Assembly (NCBI GenBank): GCA_902529785.1
Contig: CABZXV010000005.1
Span: 1-48,503, forward strand
DNA from: an uncultured Pelagibacteraceae bacterium
GTDB taxonomy: Bacteria; Pseudomonadota; Alphaproteobacteria; Pelagibacterales; Pelagibacteraceae
Direction of reading: 5' to 3'
Length of the DNA stretch: 48,503 nt
Position 1 is the first letter of the stretch; each line of letters opens with the position of its first letter. The position numbers and the translations under genes were made by a program. The notes under the pieces are model-generated. The model did no database searches. It saw only the letters and a program-made list of their open reading frames with translations, and had not been told where the DNA came from. Below, piece after piece: positions 1 to 8,942 of the stretch.

Positions 1-112
1 AATTAGGGGGAGTTGGGCCTCTTCTGAAACCTCCTCCGTTTCCACTACTTCCACCACTTCCACCACTTCCAGGTGGTGTGCCCCACGGGCTTTGATTTTT
101 ATAAATTGTCAT
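1..112 (-). CDS. hflK: HflK N-terminus (partial, runs off the left edge)
   Basis: Only the first 37 codons are present, read from an ATG at 112. The peptide starts MTIYKNQSPWG and continues with a Gly/Ser/Pro-rich stretch of GSG units, then GGGFRRGPTPPN. This matches the disordered Gly-rich cytoplasmic leader of HflK, the SPFH-family membrane protein that with HflC forms a cage around the FtsH protease. The membrane segment and band-7 domain would lie outside the window. The GSG units are encoded by short 9-bp tandem repeats (about 50-75). It is divergent from mrp with 53 bp between the starts. The call rests on the leader composition and the mrp neighbour. FtsH, the expected partner, is at 25447-27345. 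Confidence 0.72.
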   Translation of the reverse strand, partial: MTIYKNQSPWGTPPGSGGSGGSSGNGGGFRRGPTPPN

Positions 113-165
113 TACGACATTCTATATAGTGTCTTTATGCTCAAAAACAAGGTAAGTGTATTTTT

Positions 166-990
166 ATGAACGATAAAAAAGTAGGTCTTAGTGACACAAT
201 GAAGGCAAAAACAGAGCCAAAAACCTTCAAAAGAAACCCTATTCCAGGTACTAAATTTACAATTGCTATTTCAAGCGCTAAGGGTGGCGTCGGAAAATCA
301 ACATTTGCAACAAATTTAGCTTTAGCTTTAAAAAAAGTTGGTTGCAAAGTTGGCATCTTGGATGCTGATATTTATGGCCCATCTTTACCAAAATTATTTT
401 CAATCAATGAAAAACCTGAAAGCGACGGCCAAATTTTAAAACCAATTATAAAATATGATATCCAATGTATGTCCATTGGTTTCCTAACTGATGAACAAAC
501 ACCAATGATATGGAGGGGGCCTATGGTAACTAGTGCCATTAAAACTTTCACTCAAAAAGTTGGATGGAAAGATTTAGATTTTATAATTGTGGATATGCCT
601 CCTGGCACAGGTGATACTCAATTAACTTTTGCACAAGAAATTAATGTTGATGGTGCAATTATTATATCAACACCACAAGAGATAGCTCTACAAGATGTTA
701 AAAGAGGAATAAGAATGTTTGATAAATTAAAAGTAAATATCATTGGTTTAGTTGATAATATGAGTCATTTCATTGGAGATGATGGTAAAAAATATATAAT
801 TTTCGGTGAGAATGGTGTTGAAAGAACAGCCAATGAATTTGAAAAAAAATTTTTAGGTCAAATTCCTATTAACGCAGATGTAGGAAAGTATGGGGATATG
901 GGTATTCCTATTGTTGAAAAAGATCCAGATCACGAAATAACAAAAGTTTATTTAGAATTTGCTAAAAAAATTAAACAATCTTATCTTTAA
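166..990 (+). CDS. mrp: Mrp/ApbC-family Fe-S cluster carrier ATPase
   Basis: A 274-residue ParA/MinD-fold ATPase of the Mrp (ApbC/NBP35) family, which binds and delivers [4Fe-4S] clusters to apo-proteins in the cytoplasm. The deviant Walker A KGGVGKST is at residues 39-46, the DADIYGPS switch motif at about 66-73 and DMPPGTGD at about 143-150. The N-terminal MIP18/DUF59 domain of longer Mrp proteins is absent and is replaced by about 30 basic residues. The usual CPxC cluster-ligand motif, expected right after NMSxF (residues 198-202), reads IGDDGKKY, so those cysteines are missing. I recall this substitution in other alphaproteobacterial Mrp proteins, so it may be lineage-wide. The 3' end overlaps convergent thyX by 20 bp. 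Confidence 0.93.
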   Translation: MNDKKVGLSDTMKAKTEPKTFKRNPIPGTKFTIAISSAKGGVGKSTFATNLALALKKVGCKVGILDADIYGPSLPKLFSINEKPESDGQILKPIIKYDIQCMSIGFLTDEQTPMIWRGPMVTSAIKTFTQKVGWKDLDFIIVDMPPGTGDTQLTFAQEINVDGAIIISTPQEIALQDVKRGIRMFDKLKVNIIGLVDNMSHFIGDDGKKYIIFGENGVERTANEFEKKFLGQIPINADVGKYGDMGIPIVEKDPDHEITKVYLEFAKKIKQSYL

Positions 991-1918
991 TTTCAAAAGC
1001 TTCCATTAATTCATTCCATTCTCTTTTTGAAAGTCCAGAATTATCTATATTAACATCTTCACCTTTTAATAACTTTTGAATAATAATTTTACCTTTAGCT
1101 GAAACTTCAGTACCACCTACTCTATAATCCATAAAAGCATCATAAGTAATTGGAACCCATCTCTTTAATGTATCTAACATAATATCTGCATAAACTCTTA
1201 TTTCGTATTGCGCATGATGATCTGCACGTAACCTTAGAAAATTCATTAAGTTAAGTAAGTCTGTCTTCCAATACCACTGCGTATATGTATTAAGAGTTAA
1301 GTTCATTCTCGCTAACTCCCTGGCCAGCCCTTTTTTATTTTCATCTATTTTAGTTCCATCATATTTTTGATTTAGCATAGTCTCATAGTTATGATATGTT
1401 CTTTCTGCATCATTTTTTAAAAGTTCTAAAACTTCTTTTGCTTGTTCTCCTTCAATAACATCCCCTCGACCTTGTCTGTTGGCTATTGATTGTGCAGCTA
1501 AATTTTCTGGATCAGGTAAATAAAATTCTTTATCTAAAATTGAATATCTTGCCGAGTATTCATTTACATTTGCTGTACGATGTCTAATCCATTGTCTAGC
1601 TATAAATATTGGTAATTTGACATGATATTTAATCTCACACATTTCAAATGGAGTGCTATGCCAGTGACGCATCAGGTACTTAATTAATCCACTATCTGTT
1701 GAAACTTGTTTAGTCCCCTTACCATATGAAACTCTTGCAGACTGAACAATTGAGCTATCATCCCCCATATAATCAATAACTCTTATAAAGCCGTGATCTA
1801 AAGCTGGCAAAGCCTCATATAAAATATTTTCTAATTCAGGAGCGGTAACTCTTTTGGTCTTGTTATCTTGAGATTGTTGTTCTTTTATATCGTTTATTTG
1901 ATCTTTTGTAAGTTTCAT
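971..1918 (-). CDS. thyX: Flavin-dependent thymidylate synthase ThyX
   Basis: A 315-residue protein that makes dTMP from dUMP using FAD, NADPH and methylene-tetrahydrofolate, releasing THF rather than DHF. The ThyX signature [14 protein letters not shown] starts at R112, with the flavin and dUMP-binding RHR at 112-114. A second conserved block near residue 230 ([14 protein letters not shown]) carries the H/R residues of the nucleotide site. The first ~35 residues are a charged extension. The start used is the ATG at 1918. ThyX organisms commonly lack ThyA and often DHFR. Whether that holds here cannot be judged from this window. The gene is convergent with mrp and overlaps it by 20 bp. Confidence 0.97.
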   Translation of the reverse strand: MKLTKDQINDIKEQQSQDNKTKRVTAPELENILYEALPALDHGFIRVIDYMGDDSSIVQSARVSYGKGTKQVSTDSGLIKYLMRHWHSTPFEMCEIKYHVKLPIFIARQWIRHRTANVNEYSARYSILDKEFYLPDPENLAAQSIANRQGRGDVIEGEQAKEVLELLKNDAERTYHNYETMLNQKYDGTKIDENKKGLARELARMNLTLNTYTQWYWKTDLLNLMNFLRLRADHHAQYEIRVYADIMLDTLKRWVPITYDAFMDYRVGGTEVSAKGKIIIQKLLKGEDVNIDNSGLSKREWNELMEAFEIKDKIV

Positions 1919-1928
1919 GAATAAATTA

Positions 1929-1956
1929 TTGAATCTCTATTATTTGGTTTTATATT
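1929..1956 (+). promoter_or_regulatory. Putative sigma-70 promoter of the tmRNA
   Basis: TTGAAT (1929-1934), a 16-bp spacer and TATATT (1951-1956) precede the tmRNA gene. Transcription would start near 1963, exactly where a small GTTGG-TTTT-CCAAC hairpin begins (1963-1976). The match is good for an AT-rich genome, but similar hexamers occur by chance, so confidence is moderate. Confidence 0.4.
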
Positions 1957-1979
1957 AATAGTGTTGGTTTTCCAACTAT

Positions 1980-2225
1980 GACGATAAACGAATTTCGTAA
2001 TAACCATTACGGACGTGGGGGCAGTACCCACCACCTCCACCAATTACAACTTAAGGGGGTGAATTAGGATCGACGGGTGTCTAAAAGTTGTTCTTTCGTT
2101 CGGTATTGTTCCGCCGCAATGGGCTAATTTATAAATGCTAACGAAAGTTATGCACTTGCAGCTTAATTAGTTTACTAATTAAGTTACGGGGTTTGGGGCA
2201 CCTGGCAACAGAACGCCCCTTTTTT
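1980..2225 (+). ncRNA. ssrA: Circularly permuted two-piece tmRNA (alphaproteobacterial type)
   Basis: tmRNA rescues stalled ribosomes. The acceptor piece comes first and ends CACCTCC-A-CCA (2032-2042), after a T-arm GTGGG/CCCAC (loop GGCAGTA). Twelve nucleotides later the coding piece starts GGGGGTG (2055-2061), which pairs with CACCTCC to form the 7-bp acceptor stem, followed by the conserved AGGATCGACGGG. Long-range pairing GTTGTT (2087-2092) with AATAAC (1999-2004) and TTCGTT with AACGAA joins the two pieces. The tag frame runs GCT (2137) to TAA (2164-2166) and encodes ANESYALAA, a degradation tag ending in LAA. The stop codon lies in a perfect 9-bp hairpin (2162-2183), as in other tmRNAs. 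The conserved CCTGGCAACAGAA follows. The 5' end of the acceptor piece and the 3' end of the coding piece are estimates. Between thyX and nadA (1919-2388) there is only this gene and tRNA-Leu. Confidence 0.93.
2195..2225 (+). terminator. GC hairpin plus U-run ending the tmRNA transcript
   Basis: GGGGC (2195-2199) pairs with GCCCC (2215-2219) across the conserved tmRNA segment CCTGGCAACAGAA, and is followed by six T residues (2220-2225). The hairpin is part of the tmRNA fold and probably also serves as the intrinsic terminator. Confidence 0.6.
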
Positions 2226-2244
2226 AATATTCAGAGCCAATTAA

Positions 2245-2330
2245 TGGTGCGGCCAGAGAGAATCGAACTCTCATGAGCTAAGCTCACACGGCCCTCAACC
2301 GTGCCTGTCTACCAATTTCAGCATGGCCGC
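2245..2330 (-). tRNA. tRNA-Leu (anticodon GAG)
   Basis: A class II tRNA with encoded CCA (2245-2247 on the minus strand). The acceptor stem GCGGCCA/TGGCCGC is a perfect 7 bp. The anticodon stem CACGG/CCGTG holds the loop TTGAGGG, giving anticodon GAG. The long variable arm TGAGC-TTA-GCTCA is typical of Leu. The T-arm is GAGAG-TTCGATT-CTCTC. It decodes CUU/CUC. It is transcribed away from nadA and convergently towards the tmRNA. Confidence 0.96.
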
Positions 2331-2388
2331 AAATAATGCGTCAGATTAAATGAATGACAATTCTATTTCAAGTTGATAAGTTTTTATT

Positions 2389-3378
2389 ATGGAATTCACA
2401 ACTGAAGTAAAAATAGCAACAGATCCTATATATCAGAAGGTCTCAAAATCCATTCCAGAAATAGAATGGGCATTACATGCTCCATACATTTATAAAATAA
2501 ATAAATTAAAAAAAGAAAAAAATGCTGTAATTCTTGCACATAATTATCAGACACCAGAAATATATCACGGTATCTCTGATTTCTCAGCTGACTCATTGGC
2601 TTTAGCAATTGAGGCCTCAAAAACTGAGGCGGATATTATCGTTATGTGTGGAGTACATTTCATGGCAGAAACTGCAAAACTAATGAGCCCAAACAAAAAA
2701 GTTTTACTACCTGACATGAAGGCTGGTTGCTCTTTATCCTCATCAATAACAGGAGAAGATGTAAAAAATTTAAAAAAACATTATCCAGGAGTTCCAGTAG
2801 TCTCATATGTTAATACTTCTGCAGATGTCAAGGCTGAAACTGACGTTTGTTGTACATCTGCAAATGCTGTTAAAATTGTGAATTCTTTAGGTGTAAAAAA
2901 AGTTATTTTCTTACCTGATGACTATTTAGCAAAATATGTTGCTTCTCAAACAAATGTGGAAATTATTTCTTGGAAGGGTACTTGTGAAGTTCATGAACAG
3001 TTCAATGATGAAGAGATAAATGAAATTAGAAAAAATAACCCAGGTATCAAAATTATTGCACATCCCGAATGTCCGCCAGATGTAATACAGGCAAGTGATT
3101 TTGCTGGCTCAACAAGTGGAATGATTAAATATGTAAAGGATAACCAACCTGAAAAAGTTATGATGGTTACAGAATGCTCAATGAGTGACAATGTTCAAAT
3201 TGATAATCCTAATGTAGAATTTATTAGACCATGCAATTTATGTCCTCACATGAAAAGAATTACACTACCAAAAATTCTTGATTGCCTAGAAAAGGAAAGT
3301 AACGAATTAATTATGGACAATGATACAATTGAGAAAGCTAGGAAATCAGTAGAAAGAATGGCTGAAATAGGCAGATAA
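2389..3378 (+). CDS. nadA: Quinolinate synthase A
   Basis: A 329-residue [4Fe-4S] enzyme that condenses iminoaspartate with dihydroxyacetone phosphate to quinolinate in de novo NAD synthesis. The substrate motif AHNYQTPE is at about residue 50. The three expected cluster cysteines are visible: C87 in MCGVHFMAE, the CCTSANA pair at 154-155, and CNLCPHM at 282-285. HPECPP and STSGM blocks are also present. Length is normal for the family. It is followed by nadC after 5 bp, forming a nadA-nadC unit. The iminoaspartate-forming partner (NadB or an aspartate dehydrogenase) is not in the window. Confidence 0.97.
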   Translation: MEFTTEVKIATDPIYQKVSKSIPEIEWALHAPYIYKINKLKKEKNAVILAHNYQTPEIYHGISDFSADSLALAIEASKTEADIIVMCGVHFMAETAKLMSPNKKVLLPDMKAGCSLSSSITGEDVKNLKKHYPGVPVVSYVNTSADVKAETDVCCTSANAVKIVNSLGVKKVIFLPDDYLAKYVASQTNVEIISWKGTCEVHEQFNDEEINEIRKNNPGIKIIAHPECPPDVIQASDFAGSTSGMIKYVKDNQPEKVMMVTECSMSDNVQIDNPNVEFIRPCNLCPHMKRITLPKILDCLEKESNELIMDNDTIEKARKSVERMAEIGR

Positions 3379-3383
3379 ATTCT

Positions 3384-4220
3384 GTGCCCAAAATTCAATT
3401 AAGCAAAAATTTTATCCGATCAACCTGTAAGCTTGCTCTTAATGAAGACCTTTACCCTTCAGGAGACATAACAACAAATTTATTAAATAATAATTCAATT
3501 TTAAAAGTTAAACTAATAAGTAATCAAAAAGGAATTATTGGAGGTCTAGAATTTGCTAAAGAAACTTTTAATTTATTAGACAAAAAAATTAAATTTTATA
3601 TAAAAAAAAAGGAAGGATCAAAAGTTACAAAAGGTTCTGTAATTGCTGTAATTGAAGGAAAAATTAAGAATATATTAATTGGAGAAAGAGTGGCTCTAAA
3701 TTTTCTCTCACATATTTCGGGGATTGCAACTAAGACCAATAAATTCGTTAAAAAAGTAGGCAAGAAAACAAAAATTTGTTGTACTAGAAAAACAATTCCA
3801 AATTTAAGGGTTATTCAAAAGTATGCTGTAAAACTAGGAGGTGGAACTAACCATAGATTTAATTTAAGTGATGAGTTTTTAATAAAAGATAATCATCTGG
3901 CCTCATCAAAGAAATTTGAAGAGATAGTTAAAAAAGCAATTAATACTCGAAAGGGAAGAAAAATCACTGTTGAGGTTGACACTTTAAAACAATTTAAAAG
4001 AATTAATGGACTAAATTTTAATACAGTTCTATTTGATAATATGAGCCCAAAAAATCTAAAAGTAGCTGTTAGACATGCAAAAGGAAAATATGTGACTGAA
4101 GCCTCTGGAGGAGTAAATTTAAAAAACATAAAAAATTTAGCCTCAACAAAAGTTGATAGAATATCAGTAGGTGAATTAACGCATAGTATCCAAGCTTTGG
4201 ATTTAAAATTAGAGATTTAA
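3384..4220 (+). CDS. nadC: Nicotinate-nucleotide pyrophosphorylase (carboxylating)
   Basis: A 278-residue quinolinate phosphoribosyltransferase that converts quinolinate and PRPP to nicotinate mononucleotide. Family features include the N-terminal EDLYPSGDITT, the GERVALNFLSHISGIATKT helix, TRKTIPNLRVIQKYAV, GGGTNHRFNLSD with KDNHL, and a C-terminal barrel segment EASGGVNLKNI. The start is a GTG, 5 bp after the nadA stop. Its last 4 bp overlap the convergent ppdK stop, leaving no room for a terminator. Confidence 0.96.
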   Translation: MPKIQLSKNFIRSTCKLALNEDLYPSGDITTNLLNNNSILKVKLISNQKGIIGGLEFAKETFNLLDKKIKFYIKKKEGSKVTKGSVIAVIEGKIKNILIGERVALNFLSHISGIATKTNKFVKKVGKKTKICCTRKTIPNLRVIQKYAVKLGGGTNHRFNLSDEFLIKDNHLASSKKFEEIVKKAINTRKGRKITVEVDTLKQFKRINGLNFNTVLFDNMSPKNLKVAVRHAKGKYVTEASGGVNLKNIKNLASTKVDRISVGELTHSIQALDLKLEI

Positions 4221-6877
4221 TTTTTTTTTATTTGAGCTTGAGCTGCTGCTAATCTTGCAACTGGAACTCTGTAAGGTGAGCAAGACACGTAATCTAATCC
4301 AGTTTTTGCACAAAATTCTATACTTTTAGGATCTCCCCCATGCTCACCACAAATTCCAAGTTTAATTTTTTTGTTTTGTTTTCTGCCTTTATCAGTTGCA
4401 ATTTTTATTAAGTCCCCAACTCCATCATCAATTGATACAAAAGGATCAATATCAAAAATTTTGTTCTCTATATAATCATTAAGGAATTTACCACTATCAT
4501 CTCTACTAATTCCAAATGTAGTTTGAGTTAAATCATTTGTTCCAAAACTAAAAAATTCGGCGTGTTTTGCGATATCTTTTGCCTTTATTGCAGCTCTTGG
4601 TAATTCAATCATTGTTCCAACTAAAAATTCAATTTTAATTTTATTCTCATCTTGAACTTTTTTTGCTACCCTAACGACTAAATCTTTCATAATTTTTATT
4701 TCTGCTTCTGTTGAAACTAAAGGAATCATAATTTCAGGCATGGTTGATTGAATTTTTTGTTTTTTACATTCCACTAAAGCCTCAAAAATTGCAGTACACT
4801 GCATCTCATAAATTTCGGGGAATGAAATTGCTAATCTACAACCTCTGTGACCTAGCATGGGATTTTGTTCATGAAGTTCTGAAATTCTAACCTCAAGTTC
4901 TTTAACAGGAATATTTAGTGAAACTGCAACATCATTAATTTCGCTATTACTTTTTGGCAAAAATTCATGTAGTGGTGGGTCAAGCAACCTTACTGTTACC
5001 GGTAAACCTCTCATTATTTTAAATATTTCAATAAAATCTTTTTTTTGATGCGGCAATAGCTTTTTAAGTGCATTTGATCGATCCTCAATTGTTTTTGATA
5101 ATATCATTTCTCTTACTGATAAAATTCTTTCTTCATCAAAAAACATATGTTCAGTTCTACACAAACCAATACCTTCTGCACCAAATTCTCTAGCAGTTTT
5201 ACTATCTAATGGCGTCTCAGAATTAGTTCTAATTTTTAATTTTCTAAAATCATCAGACCAACTCATTATTTTTGAGAAATCACCTGATATTTCTGGTTTA
5301 ACTGTTTTTACCTCTCCAATAATTATTCTGCCTGAAGAACCATCGATTGTAATTAGATCTCCCTCTTTAATTACTTTATTTTTTGTTTTGAATAATTTGT
5401 TTTCATAATCAATTTCTATTTGACTAGATCCAGAAACACATGGTCGTCCCATTCCTCTAGCAACTACTGCAGCATGACTTGTCATACCTCCTCTTGATGT
5501 CAGTATTCCTTTTGCTGCATGCATGCCATGTATATCTTCTGGTGAAGTTTCTACACGAACTAATATTGTACTTTGCATCATACTATTTAGTCTTTCAGCC
5601 TCCTCGGACGTGAAAACAACTTTTCCACTTGCAGCACCGGGTGATGCAGGTAAGCCTAACCCGATTACTTCTAAGTTTGCTTTCTCATCTAAGGTTGGAT
5701 GAAGCAAAGTGTCTAAAGAACTTGGTTCTATTCGCAATATTGCATCTTTTTTGGTAATCAATTTTTCTTTAACCATATCTACAGCTATTTTAACAGCAGA
5801 CTTAGCTGTTCGTTTTCCAGAGCGTGTTTGAAGCATCCAAAGATTTTTATTTTCAACAGTAAACTCCACATCCTGCATATCTTTGTAATGTTTTTCTAAC
5901 TTATTTAAAATATTTTTAAGCCGTTTGTATGTCTCTGGCATTGCTTCTTCCATTGACTTAAGAGTGTCTTTTGACTCAACTCTTGCTTTTTTTGTAATAT
6001 GTTGTGGTGTTCTGGTTCCAGCAACTACATCCTCTCCTTGTGCATTTATTAAATATTCTCCATAAATATTTTTTGATCCATCTGATGGGTTCCTAGTAAA
6101 AACAACACCAGTTGCACAATCATTTCCCATATTTCCAAAAACCATTGATTGAACATTAACTGCTGTACCCCAATGAGACGGTATTTGATTTAATTTTCTA
6201 TAGACTTTTGCTCTGTTACTTTCCCAAGATAAAAATACAGCACTTATAGCTCCCACCAGTTGTTCTTTGACATTTTGAGGAAAATCTTTTTTTGTTTTTT
6301 CTTTTACAGTGTTTTTAAAATCTTTTATTAAAGCTTCCCAGTCATACTCGTCTAATTCTGTGTCTAGTAATACTCCTTTAGTTAACTTATAGTTCTCGAT
6401 TATATCCTCAAAGTGATAGGCTTCGATACCCAACACAACATTGGAATACATTTGAATAAAACGCCTATAACTATCATTTGCAAACCTTAAATTTGAAGTT
6501 TTTTTTGCAAGTGCTCTTACCGTATTATCATTTAGGCCAAGATTTAAAATTGTATCCATCATACCAGGCATAGAAACCCTAGCCCCAGATCTTACAGAAA
6601 CTAGGAGCGGATTTTTTATATCTCCAAATTTTTTTCCTGAGTCTTTTTCAATAAATTTTAGCTCTTTATTTATTTCATTAAGTATTTTTTTGTTTAATTT
6701 TTTTTTATTCTTATAAAACAAATTACATACCTCAGTAGATATTGTAAAACCAGGGGGTACGGGAAGACCCATTCTTCCCATTTCAGAAAGGTTTGCACCT
6801 TTGCCACCAAGAATATTTTTTGGTAGTTTAATTTTTTTTATTTCATTTGATTTAAAGTTAAATATAATTTTTTTCAT
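4217..6877 (-). CDS. ppdK: Pyruvate, phosphate dikinase
   Basis: An 886-residue enzyme interconverting pyruvate + ATP + Pi with PEP + AMP + PPi. The N-terminal ATP-grasp region (GGKGANLSEM, about residues 25-34) is followed by the swivelling phosphohistidine domain. That domain carries GGMTSHAAVVARGMG with catalytic H468. The C-terminal PEP/pyruvate barrel holds GLCRTEHMFF, LGHRGCRL and the terminal GICGEHGGDP block with the cysteine acid/base. All core motifs are intact and length is normal. It starts 1 bp after glyS stops, so it is probably translated from the same transcript as sohB-glyQ-glyS. PPDK favours gluconeogenic use when paired with the reversible glycolytic genes at 37113-42271. 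Confidence 0.98.
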   Translation of the reverse strand: MKKIIFNFKSNEIKKIKLPKNILGGKGANLSEMGRMGLPVPPGFTISTEVCNLFYKNKKKLNKKILNEINKELKFIEKDSGKKFGDIKNPLLVSVRSGARVSMPGMMDTILNLGLNDNTVRALAKKTSNLRFANDSYRRFIQMYSNVVLGIEAYHFEDIIENYKLTKGVLLDTELDEYDWEALIKDFKNTVKEKTKKDFPQNVKEQLVGAISAVFLSWESNRAKVYRKLNQIPSHWGTAVNVQSMVFGNMGNDCATGVVFTRNPSDGSKNIYGEYLINAQGEDVVAGTRTPQHITKKARVESKDTLKSMEEAMPETYKRLKNILNKLEKHYKDMQDVEFTVENKNLWMLQTRSGKRTAKSAVKIAVDMVKEKLITKKDAILRIEPSSLDTLLHPTLDEKANLEVIGLGLPASPGAASGKVVFTSEEAERLNSMMQSTILVRVETSPEDIHGMHAAKGILTSRGGMTSHAAVVARGMGRPCVSGSSQIEIDYENKLFKTKNKVIKEGDLITIDGSSGRIIIGEVKTVKPEISGDFSKIMSWSDDFRKLKIRTNSETPLDSKTAREFGAEGIGLCRTEHMFFDEERILSVREMILSKTIEDRSNALKKLLPHQKKDFIEIFKIMRGLPVTVRLLDPPLHEFLPKSNSEINDVAVSLNIPVKELEVRISELHEQNPMLGHRGCRLAISFPEIYEMQCTAIFEALVECKKQKIQSTMPEIMIPLVSTEAEIKIMKDLVVRVAKKVQDENKIKIEFLVGTMIELPRAAIKAKDIAKHAEFFSFGTNDLTQTTFGISRDDSGKFLNDYIENKIFDIDPFVSIDDGVGDLIKIATDKGRKQNKKIKLGICGEHGGDPKSIEFCAKTGLDYVSCSPYRVPVARLAAAQAQIKKN

Positions 6878-6878
6878 A

Positions 6879-8942
6879 CTAGGTTTCTATTTTTGAAAAA
6901 TTAAAATAGTTGTCAAAAGTTTTACACAACATATTTAATAATTCTAATCTATTTTTTTTAATAATTATATCTTCATCATTAACAATAACATTATCAAAAA
7001 AATCGTTTACTTCATTCTTAATGCTTGATAAAATTTTTAGACTTTCCTCGTAATTTTCGTCTTTTCCAATACTCAAAAAATATTTTCTTATATCATTTAT
7101 TTTTTTATATAATTTTTTCTCATAATCATTTTTAAATAAGCCTGGATCTGCAAAACCAAGAGTTTCGATAGATATTTTTTCTTCAGTATTTAATATATTT
7201 GATGATCTTTTGTATATTGCAATAGTTTCAAAACCGATTTCTTTTTTAATATTTTTATTTAAACATAAAGATTTTTTGTAAGCCTTTAATAAATCATCCA
7301 ATCCAAGCAAAAATGTTGAACTTTCAATTATATCTTGTCTTATTTTTTTTTCTTTTAAATAATTTTTTAATCTTTCAATTATGAAATCGCTCAATTCATT
7401 TTGTATCTTTTTGGTATCAAAATCATAGCCCTGATCTCTATAAGCTGAACAGGTGTAAACAATTAAATCTTTTAATTTGATTTTTGTTTCATTTTCAACA
7501 ATTAATCTGATAAGACTTATAGCCATTCTTCTTATGGCATATGGATCTTTTGAACTAGTAGGTTTCAGATTTATTCCAAAAAAACCTACTAATGAATCTA
7601 ATTTATCACTTAAAGATAAAGCAACACTGTACATTTTTTTTGGTAGTTTACTTTCCATCCCGTTAGGCAAATATTGTTCAGATATTGCAAGACAAACTTC
7701 TTTATCAAACCCTTGAAACTTTGCAAAGTGTCCACCAACAATGCCTTGGAGTTCTGGAAACTCTCCAACAAGATCGGACATTAAATCAACTTTACAAATT
7801 GATGAGGCTATTTCAATTTTATCTTTACTAATTAAAAAATCATCAGAAATTAATGATGATATCTTTCTCATTCGTTGAATTTTGTCAAAGTAGGATCCTA
7901 AACCTTTAAAATAATTTATATTTTTCAATTTATCTACTTGTTTAACTAAATTTTGAGTTTTATTTTTTTCCCAAAAAAACTCAGCATCGCTTAATCTTGC
8001 CTCAATCACTCTCTCATTTCCTAATTTAACAAATCCTTTCGTATCTTTTATATCTGAAACTAAAAAAAAATTATTTGAAAGATTATTTTTTTTATCAAAA
8101 GTTGGTAAATACTTTTGATGGCTCTGCATAGTCGTAATCAATATTTCACTAGGTACATTCAAAAATTTTTTGTCAAAATCACAAATGATTACTGCTGGTT
8201 TTTCAACTATATTTACTATTTCATCTATAAGCCTTTCATTCTGTTCGATTTTTAAATTTTTTTTATTAATTATTTCATTAATCTTATTCTGTATTATTTT
8301 TTTTCTTAAATCTTGATCAATTAAAATACCTTTTTGTTTAAAAAATTTTATATACGAATTAAAATCGTTAAAAATTTTTAAACCTTCTTCTAGTGATTTA
8401 TCTATGAAAGTTTTGTTAGAGCTATTTATGTGGTTAAAAACAAAATTAAGAGGTTTTTTATTAAATATTGCTAAAATGGATTTAAGAGGTCTTCCCCAGT
8501 AAAGATCATAATTTGCCCATTTCATAGATTTATTCCAAGTTATCTTTGCTAAGATTTCACTTAAATTTTTTTCTAATAAATCTGAAACTTTTATTTTTGT
8601 TGATTCTTTTTTAAAAAAGTAAAATTCACCTTTCTCAGTATTTTTTTTAAAAATTTTTTCTAATGTTGTATTGTTTGATCTAATAAATCCCTCTAAAGCT
8701 TTTTCCGGAGCATTAACATTTGGACCTCTTATTTCCTCTGAGTTGAGTTTAATTTCATTAGGGATTTTATCAATATGGAGAACTAGTCTATTTGGTGTTG
8801 AATAAACATTGAAATTTTCATTAAATTTAATTTGGTTATCAATAAAAAAATTTTTAATATTTTTTTTTAACTCATTCCTTGCATTTATCTGAAGCTTTGC
8901 AGGAATTTCCTCACTAAATAGCTCTAGAAATAATTCTGACAT
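6879..8942 (-). CDS. glyS: Glycyl-tRNA synthetase beta subunit
   Basis: A 687-residue beta chain of the bacterial alpha2beta2 glycyl-tRNA synthetase. It carries tRNA-binding functions and is needed with GlyQ for charging tRNA-Gly. The N-terminus [16 protein letters not shown] is diagnostic, followed by the RGPNVNAPEKALEGF block and the central region containing SDKLDSLVGFF and KDPYAIRRMA. The C-terminal part is the anticodon-binding region. The ATG overlaps the glyQ stop by one base (8942), which suggests coupled translation. Confidence 0.97.
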   Translation of the reverse strand: MSELFLELFSEEIPAKLQINARNELKKNIKNFFIDNQIKFNENFNVYSTPNRLVLHIDKIPNEIKLNSEEIRGPNVNAPEKALEGFIRSNNTTLEKIFKKNTEKGEFYFFKKESTKIKVSDLLEKNLSEILAKITWNKSMKWANYDLYWGRPLKSILAIFNKKPLNFVFNHINSSNKTFIDKSLEEGLKIFNDFNSYIKFFKQKGILIDQDLRKKIIQNKINEIINKKNLKIEQNERLIDEIVNIVEKPAVIICDFDKKFLNVPSEILITTMQSHQKYLPTFDKKNNLSNNFFLVSDIKDTKGFVKLGNERVIEARLSDAEFFWEKNKTQNLVKQVDKLKNINYFKGLGSYFDKIQRMRKISSLISDDFLISKDKIEIASSICKVDLMSDLVGEFPELQGIVGGHFAKFQGFDKEVCLAISEQYLPNGMESKLPKKMYSVALSLSDKLDSLVGFFGINLKPTSSKDPYAIRRMAISLIRLIVENETKIKLKDLIVYTCSAYRDQGYDFDTKKIQNELSDFIIERLKNYLKEKKIRQDIIESSTFLLGLDDLLKAYKKSLCLNKNIKKEIGFETIAIYKRSSNILNTEEKISIETLGFADPGLFKNDYEKKLYKKINDIRKYFLSIGKDENYEESLKILSSIKNEVNDFFDNVIVNDEDIIIKKNRLELLNMLCKTFDNYFNFSKIET

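Noticed and set aside
50..75. Tandem 9-bp repeats near the left edge
   Set aside because: They encode Gly-Ser units of the HflK leader and are not a CRISPR or mobile-element repeat.
2333..2360. TTGTCA and CATTAT hexamers upstream of tRNA-Leu on the minus strand
   Set aside because: The -10 would place the start site inside the mature tRNA, so this is not a usable promoter.
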